Source of the DNA: Gnetum montanum
Lineage: Eukaryota > Streptophyta > Gnetopsida > Gnetales > Gnetaceae
Length of the DNA stretch: 64,000 nt
Assembly: GCA_015680685.1 (NCBI GenBank)
Contig: MNCI01014752.1
Location: 578,503 to 642,502 of the forward strand
Reading direction: 5' to 3'
This document shows positions 55,868-64,000 of this stretch, piece by piece; the stretch's first letter is position 1, and the number at the start of each line of letters is the position of its first letter. The notes below the pieces were generated by a model that saw only the letters and a list, made by a program, of their open reading frames with translations, did no database searches and was not told the DNA's origin. The position numbers were made by a program, and so were the translations under genes.

Positions 55868-56521
55868 TCAAACCAAGCCATCAGGACAGACTTTGTAAAG
55901 TTGTCCGTTGATCTCCATGAAGTACTTGGCTTTGTGAAGAAACTGTTTCTTCTTCCTAAAGTCTAGCTCCTGTGGTGTTTGTTGGGAAAGGAGATAGGTG
56001 AGAATGCTACTATACCAATTTGTTTCCATGGGTTGGTTATTCACTATACCAGCAAAGAGGGATTTGTCAAGAAAATGATCGGATATTGTGTATTCATCCT
56101 CCTTGCTATCCCAATGCAACCAAGATAAGTGATCTGCAACTACATTCTCAATGCCCTTTCAATCTATCATCATTAGATTGAACTCATGTAGGATTACCAA
56201 CCATCATATAATACGAGGGCTAACCGTTAGCTTGTTCATGAGGAACCTAATTGCACTATGATCTATATGAATGTACAATTTGTAACCTAACACATAGTGC
56301 CTAAACTTGTCCAGTGCAAACACTACAGTCATTAATTATTTTTCTATAGTTGTGTAGTTAAGTTGTGCACCGGAGATATTCCTACTTGCACAGTGGATGT
56401 AATAAGGAAGTTTTTGGTCATCTAATTGTGTAAGTACATCTCCTAAGGCATAATTGGATGCATCAGTCATTATATGGAACAGTTTGGACCAGTCAGGGGC
56501 TTGTAGAATGGGAGTTTCCAC
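55868..56521 (-). pseudogene. pol: Copy C RNase H and linker to integrase
   Basis: RNase H begins APDWSKLFHIMTDASNYALG (56521 down), including the first catalytic Asp in MTDAS. It continues SRNISGAQLNYTTIEK with the catalytic Glu region. The linker block (56119-55868) ends FLHKAKYFMEINGQLYKVCPDG, typical of the stretch before the integrase zinc finger in Athila-type elements. In phase with the RT upstream. Confidence 0.82.
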
Positions 56522-56589
56522 AAGCTTTTGTTTTAAAGTTTGGAATGCTCATTTTCATTCCTTGGTCCATTTGAATGGTGCATTCTTCT

Positions 56590-57766
56590 TTTTTAGTTCT
56601 ATGAACAGTTTGAAAATCTTGGAGAAGTTCTCAATGAATCTCCTATAGTAGCCAATGTGTCCAAGGGATGACCGAATGTCTTTGACAGTTTCTGGTTATC
56701 GAGTGATTCCTTGGATAACCCTAAATTTATTTGGGTCTACCTCTATTCCTGAATGTGAAATCGTATGCCCAAGTACTACATCTTCTTGGACCATCAAATG
56801 GATTTTCTACTAATTGCGCCTTAAGTTGGTTTCTATGCATCTTTTTAGCAATTGCTCTAATCGATCCAAGGCTTGATCAAAGCTTGTTCCATAAGTGGAG
56901 AATTCATCCATAAATACTTCTACTCCATTTCCTATCTGTTGTTGGAATATGCTTAGAATTGGGCATTAAAACATGGTAGGAGCATTGCACAAGCCAAATG
57001 GCATTTATTTATATTCAAATGTTCCCCAAGGACTAGTAAACGTTGTCTTGGCTTGATCTTCTACTGTTATCCATATTTAGTTGTATCCACTATAACCATC
57101 TAGAAAACTATAATAACAATGCCCTACTATGGTGTCTAAGACTTGGTCAACGAATGGCAATAGAAAGTGATCCTTGAATGTTGCCATGTTCAACAGCCTA
57201 AAATATATACACATCCTCCATTTGCCTCCCTTTTTAGGCATGATCACTAGAGAGCTAACCCATTCACTATTAGTAATGGGATATATGAACCCAACCTTAA
57301 GAAGCTCTTCTATCTCTTCTTTTACTATTTGTTTCAATTTTGGGTTCAATCGCCTCTGTGGTTGTTTTCAAGGTTTCCTAGAGGGGTCCGTGTAAATCCT
57401 ATGCTAGCATATCCTAGGATCTATTCTGGTTAACTCAGGGTATAACTAGGAAAAGGCTTTTGACCACTTGTTTATCACTTTTAGTAGTCTTTATTTTTGT
57501 TTGGGAATAAGTCTTGTGTTGATGATCACCGGTTTTCCATTTTTGAGGATCATATACTCCAGACCAGTGGGCAATGGTTTCAAATCTAGGGGCTCTTGTT
57601 TAAATCTCTCAAGAATTTCCAACTTCCCTGAATTGATGTTTTCGAGGTTAAGGTTTGGAAGTTGGAAATGGACTTGCTCCAGTGTGTCTATGCTTTCAAT
57701 GTAAGCACTAGTTATTCCCTCAGTGAGTTCCATGCATGTTAGCGAATTTCTCTCTTGATCAGCCAT
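56590..57766 (-). pseudogene. pol: Copy C reverse transcriptase
   Basis: The N-terminal linker starts at 57766 and includes LKPLPTGLEYMILKNGKPVI. Fingers/palm at 57349-57077 have MPKKGGKWRMCIYFRLLN and FLDGYSGYN with the first catalytic Asp. MPFGLCNAPTMF lies near 57000-56960. The catalytic box at 56903-56914 reads FMDE instead of FMDD, so the second of the paired Asp residues is Glu. LDGYSGYNQ and FMDDFS are the typical motifs of Athila-lineage RT. In-frame stops are present. Confidence 0.88.
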
Positions 57767-57879
57767 TAGCCACTGGGTGTCTTCTTGTCAGGTGGCTACT
57801 GCATATAGGCACTTTTGTATATTGATGTCTTGTGCACATTGTATGTAGGCAATGCTAAACCTTGCATAACCCATGATTT

Positions 57880-58270
57880 CTACACGCAATGGAACCCTAT
57901 GTCACTATATGCGATACATGGAACTTTCTTCTTCTCAATATTTCCAAAAGTGTTCTTCTTGGATATTTTCAAGGAAAGATCATGGATTCCTAGGCGTGCA
58001 TGTATAGTACTAAGCCATGCTCTTCCCATTATTATTGGGAAGTCCCCTTTACCGTTGTTTACTTGTATCACTAGGAAATCAACTGGATATGACCAACCAC
58101 ATACAGTGGTAACAATGTCCTCCACAAGTCCCAAAAGGATAGTGATGGACTTGTTAGCCAGCTCTAGTCAGATGTTACTCTTCCTTAATGGAGGTAGGTT
58201 CCAAGCTTTATACATTTCTTGTGATATTAAGTTGACTCTGGAACCTGAGTCCAAAAGAGCTTTACATGGT
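57880..58270 (-). pseudogene. pol: Copy C protease
   Basis: Retropepsin with intact LLDSGSRVNLIS (active site at 58237-58251). It continues into GLVEDIVTTVCGWSYPVDFLVI and PIIMGRAWLSTI, in which the family's G-R-P-W has become G-R-A-W. It is out of phase with the RT frame by an indel. It would cleave Gag-Pol. Confidence 0.83.
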
Positions 58271-60889
58271 TCATTCCTAATCACTTGGAGATAGATTAGA
58301 GGACTCCCAGGATCAAAGAATTTCCTGGGAAGGTGGCCCACCTTAATCTAGTTAGTAACATCATGTGTTAACATACTCGTGTGCGTTAAGCTCAACTTTT
58401 GGGTTGAAGGAGGCCCCAAATCTTTACTTGGTAGGGAGGTGTTTAGATGTTCAACTACTTGTCATGGTGAGGGCTTGGTTGGATTGTTGGTTCTAAAGAA
58501 AGATCTTTTCTGCATAAGGTTGTCAGAACCAACTACGGGTTGAGGATTCACAGCCCTTGTGAGTTGCTGCGGTTGAGTGGGGAGTACCCCTTCCATTGTT
58601 GGAGCAGGTGATAATGGAGCTATCGATGTGAGAGATGTGGATGGATTTGGAGGATGGTATGTATGTGGTGTGTCTCCCCTAGGAGAAGGAGTCCTATAAT
58701 ACTCTTGTATTGTGGAGTCATGTCACCAACAGAGTCATGTGGAGAGATTGGTTGCTGCACATAATAGCCATATGGATCCAGTTGCTGGTAAGGGTATTTT
58801 TGCCTTGGTGGTGGCATCCCCCATGACTGTCGATATTGCCATTACTAGTGTTGCTCAATAGGTTGTGGCAGAGTTCCACTTGGATAATATGTTAAAGGTT
58901 GGTGGAACTACCTTGGGTTACCTTGGGGAAAACGTAACCTTCGGGGTGCTTTGCATTTCTTAAGTCATGGGTTAAGTGCATACACCTCAGACTCTTGCAG
59001 ATGTGAGATTACTAGGCAACATCCATTAAGATGGTTATACTAGCATATCTTACATCCACCATCATTTTTTGCATTAGAATCAACAACCTCTTCGGTGATG
59101 GCCATTTTTCCCTTACCTTTCTTACGTGCATGGTCCATGTCTCTCTTTTTCTTTTTATCATAGTCACTACCTCGCTCCTTAGACTCTACAATTTTGAGAA
59201 CGATTTAAAATCTACTATCTAAGGAGTCCCACATTTGGTCTACCTTTCTATAACTTCTATTGTTAATTTTTTGAGCAGCAAGGTTTTCCTATGCACCATC
59301 TCTTCAAGTGGTGACTCTTCCTCCTCCTCAAAGAATCTTACTTCCCTTTTTCAAAGGGAAGGATCGCAGTTGTACTCTTCTACACTTTCTCTCTTACATA
59401 GCTCTCCTTCTTCCTTAGCTACTTTCTCCAACAATCTATGGATCTAATGGGACCTAAGCTCTGATAATCTCCCTTGGTCATATGTTCCAAGGATTCTCCT
59501 AGTTTCATGCCTAAGTCCATCAACAAGATGGTGTAGTTGATCCTGTTGTGAGTAACCATGGCCTGGGAAATGATGTAACAGTGCATAGTATCAGCCCATG
59601 GTAGCATCCAAGGGTTCATGAGTTCCTTGCTTCCATCCTTGGCTGTTCTTTCATAGGTTGGACACCTGGGAGTATGTTTGATACTTATCGTTAAATAGTT
59701 CTAGCATCGTACTCCACCTTTGAATGGATTCCAGTTCTAAGGACCGGTACCAACTTTCTGCTTCTTTTAGTAGTGTCCTTGGAAACAACTTTAGCTTTTT
59801 CCTTTCATTCTCAATTTTTTGCAAGGCACATCCATTGTGAAATTCTTGTAACTGGTTTTGAGGATCAGCGTTGTATCCCCCCTCAAATCGTCAGATGTTT
59901 TTCATGTCTAATCTCTTGATCCTGCTATCTTTTTGGTCCCTTGTAGGAATTCTTATGGCCTCCATGATGTCTAACATGCTTTGGGTTGTGAGTATGGGTT
60001 CTTCATTGTCATTTCTTTCATAGCATATGTGATGTCTACGCAATTCCCTACTCTCCCTTCTTCCATGCCTTGATTTCCTAGAATGCCTTCGTCCTCACTC
60101 TTGACTCTCTCATCGAGGTTTCTCACTCTGTTTACCCTTATCATCATAGTTAGGTTCCTTATGACTACATTCTAATACTGAAGGAGAGGGTGAATGTGAT
60201 GATGAAGGTGGAGGAGAAGGAGAACCATCGCCATGATGATGTTTCCTAACTTCTCTTCTGTGGTCTTGGCCCCGATCATGATGACAATCAAAATGCCCGC
60301 CCTTATCATGTGTTTGTGTTCCCTCATTGAACACTTGGTGTTTGTGGGGATCAGAACTAGGATTATGAATTATGGAGTGTAGGTTCTAATACACCACCTC
60401 TTGGACATCATTAGGAGAGGGAACATTGTTTTGTGGAGAGCCTATTGGAATAGGTTCACCACCCTCAATTTTGCTTAAGACGAGTGGAGCATTATGCGGC
60501 CCTTTGCCCTTCAATGATGTATAGTATCTCTCCTGCCACAAGTCCCTTTGACATTACGCTTCTGTGGGATGGTAATCCCTTGTGTCATAGTCGCATGCAA
60601 CGTACTCTATGTACAATTGTGACATGCCTATTCATGCAAGAGCACGAAGGAGCATGTTGGGGACTGCTCAATCTAGAGGCAACACTATGTTACCCTCCAA
60701 GTCTCTCCAACGTAGTTGTTCATCTTGATGGACGATAAAGGTAAAGTTAGGTACATACTCATTGTGATGAATATATACCACACGGAACTATTGAGGCACT
60801 GGTGGATCTTGGTTACTTGTGTTGTGCCGCCAACTATCTCTAGTGTTGGTCCTAGGCGGTGAAATGCTTTTGTGCGAAGAAGAAGACAT
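58271..60889 (-). pseudogene. gag: Copy C gag
   Basis: Starts at 60889 with ATG and a Ser run (MSSSSHKSISPPR), shared with A and D. N-terminal block with RWRDLEGNIVLPLD near 60720-60680, His/Asp-rich part (60334-60110), capsid 59930-59450, charged coiled part about 59400-59170, Pro/Gln/Tyr tail around 58900-58600. Indels put later blocks out of phase with the start. Identity with gag of A, B, D and H runs end to end. Confidence 0.85.
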
Positions 60890-61016
60890 TTTTTTCTTAT
60901 TCGATGTGCTATTTACCATTATCTTATTTTTCCTTTGATCAACCCTAAGGATTTGTTCTAGCTTCCCAATGATATGGATGATTTCCTAAGTTCTATGTAG
61001 CACACAAACAACTAAG

Positions 61017-61034
61017 TCCTCGGCAACGTCGCCA
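61017..61034 (-). other. Copy C primer-binding site (tRNA-Asp type)
   Basis: Minus-strand TGGCGACGTTGCCGAGGA, one base from the LTR. Sixteen of 18 positions match the tRNA-Asp 3' complement, the best match of the four sites visible. Confidence 0.9.
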
Positions 61035-61035
61035 A

Positions 61036-61847
61036 TGATGACTGGCAAGGTACCCCTACACTCAACCATACCAATACAAGCGTCTCACACATGATCTAGT
61101 AGAACTCCAAGGACTAAGTGCTTACATGCATTAATGGAACACTTAAGGTTAATCAATCACTATCTTCCCAAGCTTACTTGTATTGTTCCGGTTGTATGGT
61201 TAAGTAAGCTTGAGGTATGTGATTTTTATATCTTTTATCTTTTTAATGCCTATGCTAATAGGGGAAAGATGAGGAGAACTAAATGACTAACTTATATTAA
61301 CTATTCACTAACTATGCTCTAATTTTCCTAGCACCAGTATCTATTCCCACTTGCTGCACACACCCTGAACCAGTGCAATGCTGTTGGGATTACCAAACGC
61401 TACTTGTTACTGGGTTACCAAGCATTACACACGTGCTCAAAGCGGTCGTACTGAATGCACTTAACTAGGAGAGTCAATGGTTGAGAGAGATTAATTATCT
61501 AGGAAAACATTTAAACATTTAACAATAATTAAATCCTATTTAGCTTAGTCCATATGCTACAAGGTTTATCAGAAAGTTTGTCTTTATTGCCATACACAAA
61601 TGTGTGCTCAGGTACAATTTGCTCGAATAAAGATCCGTTCACTTTGAGACTCCTACTGTGGGCACACAAAAATTATTCTAACTCTGGAATGGTAAAAATA
61701 CTATAGTTTGGCTAAGGGACTAACTCTCAATGTTTGAAAAAGGAAAAGTCACTACTTATTTAAAGACATGACGACAGGCTGCAATATCGTGTACGCAATA
61801 TTGCAGTGGCCGACGGGATATCGTGTACACGATATCACGGCTCATCA
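61036..61847 (-). repeat. Copy C 5' LTR
   Basis: 812 bp; TGATGAC (61036) to CTCATCA (61847) on the plus strand. Array at 61781-61840 with two exact GATATC sites and variants. The TATA box is decayed (TATTTAAA at 61758-61765). The CTTTATT/AATAAAG pair is at 61580 and 61625. Confidence 0.93.
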
Positions 61848-62329
61848 CTTACTAAAGGTCAAGGAAACATGAATATTTAAAATATTTTTTCCTAATAAAA
61901 ATACAAATAAGAGTGGTGGTCTAGCAATGTGGGCCAATGGAAACTAGGATGAAGTTTCAAGGAATTAGCAAATTCCCTTGATATCACATCCTTTCTCATA
62001 GCCTCTTGGTGCTTCCTTCTTTCTTTAAGGCATAGTGGTCATGAGTTCATTGAAGTTATTTAGTGTGATTATGATCACATTATTTCCATGACAAGAACCT
62101 TTTATTATTTAAAAGTGGAGGGAAGAATTATGTGGTCTCATTGTCATGTGTAATTATCTCTTCCTTAGGTGAATAACATAGAATAATTTTTTAACTATGT
62201 GCTATAATTCCTACATCATGATTGACAATGATACTAATAAAAAAAACTTACCGAAAAGAAACATAAATTTTGCTTAGATCATTGATCCATCTTATTAAAT
62301 ACTAAAATTTTTCTAAGGCATTACATGGA
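61848..62329. other. Target DNA beyond copy C, nothing recognised
   Basis: AT-rich stretch after the CTTAC duplication. No coding block. Fragment H begins at about 62330. Confidence 0.4.
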
Positions 62330-62358
62330 ACTTATGCGATGCCTTAGTGGTTCATAAA

Positions 62359-62760
62359 TTATGCGATGCATGGAACTTGCTTCTTCTTGATCTTTCTAAC
62401 TACATTTTTCTTAAATATTTCCAAGGAAAGATCTCTTATGCTCATTATTGCATCAATAGTGGTTATCCATGCCCTTTCCATAATGATTAGTATGTCCCCC
62501 TTATAGTTCTTAACCTTGGCTACTAGGAAATCAATAGGATAAGACCACCCATAGACAATGGTCACAATGTCTTCTACTAGTCTCAATGGAATAGTAAAGG
62601 ATTGGTTTGCTAATTTCAATTGAATATTTCTCTTCTTGAGAAGTGGTAGGTTCCAGGTAGTGTTCATTTCATGAGAAATCAAGTTAACATTGGATCTTGC
62701 ATTAAGAAGAGCTTTACATGGTTCATTCCCTAGAATCTATAAATAGATAAGAGGACTCCT
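62359..62760 (-). pseudogene. pol: Fragment H protease, active site lost
   Basis: The active-site block reads LLNARSNVNLIS: the Asp-Ser-Gly triad is Asn-Ala-Arg (catalytic codon at 62701-62703). The rest follows the family: LPLLKKRNIQLKLANQSFTI, GLVEDIVTIV-like, then LIIMERAWITTID, where G-R-P-W is E-R-A-W. The 107-codon stretch from 62682 is open, but the enzyme cannot work. Confidence 0.8.
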
Positions 62761-64000
62761 AGGATTAGTTAATTTCTTAGGAAGGTTTCTAGCTTGGATC
62801 CAATCAAATCTGACATGAGTGAGAATAATAGTATGGATTTTGGGTGACATTTGGTTTGAAGGGTTCCTAATGGAATGGTTTGTAGAGAATGAGGAAAGAT
62901 CATGATGACCAGCTACTTTAGTTTGTGAGGGATTAGTAGGGTTGTTGGATTAGAAAAATGGTCTTTTATGAGCATGAGGCTTTGAACCACTCAGTTGATT
63001 AGCTAGTTTTAGATTGACAATCATGGTAGCATTATGTTGCTATGATTGGGTTGGAAATTCACCCTACATGAATGGTTGCTCCATTAAGGGGGGAAGAATA
63101 AGTGCATGAATAAGAGGAGGATAAGAAAAAAATGTGGTATCCTTCTTGGAATGTGGAGAATGAGTTCTATAATTTGGGAGGATAGTAGTGATGTTGGAAA
63201 GGAGAAACATGACTAGAAGAGTCATGTGGAGACATGGGTTGTTAACCATAATACCCATATGGATCTGGTTGTCTATAAGCGTACTGCTACCTTGGTAGTG
63301 GTAGCGCCTATGATTATGGTTGTTGCCATTACTGATACTACTCGATGATGGAGTTTCACTTGGATAATATTATTGTTGCTGATGGAACTACCTATGATTT
63401 CCTTAAGGATAAGGTAATATTTTGGGTGTTTTTCTTTTTGCTAGTTAGGGATTTAGAGCACACATCCTAGACTCCTATAAGTGTGACACGATGGGGTAAA
63501 CATCCCTTAGGATGTTCATATTAGTAGATGTCACACCCACCATCATTATCTAATTCAATTTCTGCAACTTCCTCTACTGTAGTAATCTTGCCCTTACCCC
63601 TTTGATTGGCATGTTTAACTTCCTTTCGCCTCTTGCAGTCACGATTACTACTTTGTTTTTTGGACTCTTTAGCAATTTTAAGAACAACTTGAAATCTTCT
63701 ATCCATAGAGTCCCATAATTGATCTATCTTAGCAAAAATTTTAGGGGTAAATTTTTGAATTAGCAAGGTTTTCCAGTTCACCACCTCGTCAAGTCATGAT
63801 TCCTCATTACTACCATAAAATTGAATCTCCCTCTTGCAAATGGAAGGATCTTAGTTACATTATTCTACACTTTTGCATTTTCTGAACTCTCCTTCTTCTT
63901 GCTACTTGCTCAATCAACCTTTGAATTTGATGGGCTTTTAATTCTAATAGTCTTCCTTGGGCATAGATACCAAGAGTTCTCCTTGTTTCATAGCAAAGTC
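62761..64000 (-). pseudogene. gag: Fragment H gag C-terminal half
   Basis: Contains the coiled/charged segment LTPKIFAKIDQLWDSMDRRF-like at 63784-63650, a Lys-rich stretch, and an acidic lead into the zinc-knuckle remnant GGCDIY at about 63540. A Pro/Ser-rich tail ends near 63064. Matches copies B and D position by position. It continues out of the window. Confidence 0.75.

Larger units (their letters stand above)
52031..61847 (-). mobile_element. Copy C: full-length Athila-like gypsy element (autonomous type)
   Basis: Complete 9817-bp minus-strand insertion. Duplications CTTAT (52026-52030) and CTTAC (61848-61852) differ by one transition. Order in the element sense: 5' LTR 61847-61036, primer site, gag, PR, RT, RNase H, integrase, 1.9-kb non-coding region, 3' LTR 52826-52031. 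It is the only copy here with all pol domains and so the best model of the helper that moved A, B and E. Now dead: several frameshifts, stops and an altered RT active site. Confidence 0.93.
62330..64000 (-). mobile_element. Fragment H: gag-protease of the same Athila-like family
   Basis: Minus-strand fragment running off the right window edge. It contains protease (62760-62359) and gag (from about 62760 to 64000) in the same arrangement as A-D. Its left end lacks RT, but whether by the A/B-type deletion or by truncation cannot be decided, because similarity stops at the end of the protease near 62330. No LTR visible. Confidence 0.78.

Noticed and set aside
1-64000. tRNA, rRNA or other structural RNA genes
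   Set aside because: No clover-leaf pattern or rRNA-like block noticed; the tRNA-Asp similarity is limited to 17-18 bp primer sites next to LTRs.

Overview
This window looks like intergenic DNA from a large, repeat-rich seed-plant genome. A gymnosperm is possible, but I cannot prove it from sequence alone. It is AT-rich and has no intact gene. It is built almost entirely from nested, decayed LTR retrotransposons. No bacterial features, tRNA, rRNA or CRISPR array were seen. In-frame stops are mostly TAG, which suggests loss of methylated cytosines at CAG sites, as expected of silenced plant transposons.

Most of the window belongs to one Ty3/gypsy family that I assign to the Athila lineage. 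The evidence is a tRNA-Asp type primer-binding site, Athila-like RT and RNase H, and a long non-coding stretch after integrase. Its LTRs are about 0.8-0.98 kb and end in TGATGAG...CTCATCA. In all but copy D an array of GATATC palindromes sits just upstream of the TATA box. Copies: D (1-4349, minus, cut by the window edge), A (14231-21388, minus), E (27223-35761, plus), a solo LTR (36065-36993, minus), B (39265-46317, plus), C (52031-61847, minus) and fragment H (62330-64000, minus). A, B, C, E and the solo LTR keep 5-bp target-site duplications: AGTAC, GCAAT, CTTAT/CTTAC, GATGA and AGGTT.

The copies fall into three structural classes. C has the full gag-PR-RT-RNaseH-INT order and represents the autonomous form, though it is now dead. 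A and B carry only gag-PR and share one deletion junction that removed RT to INT, so they look like an amplified non-autonomous subfamily. E keeps gag but carries, in place of PR-pol, a roughly 900-codon decayed second reading frame. That frame is preceded by its own GATATC array and TATA box. The set therefore looks like a parasite/helper system sharing LTRs, primer site and Gag.

Older elements form the substrate. F (about 7262-14230, resuming at 21394, plus) is a Tat-lineage element with RT, RNase H, a second archaeal-type RNase H and integrase, tandem arrays on both sides of pol, and a 3' LTR into which A jumped. G (about 26340-39264 and possibly beyond 46323, minus) is another gypsy element. 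Its protease and gag were split by E, the solo LTR and B.

Three stretches look like decayed multi-exon genes: 4350-5510 (minus, FCP1-phosphatase-like), about 22240-25620 (plus, unknown) and 50282-50930 (plus, unknown). The rest of 46323-52025 shows tandem and inverted repeats, a short telomere-like tract, and no recognisable gene. There is a 46-N assembly gap at 40073-40118, inside copy B at the LTR/primer-site boundary.
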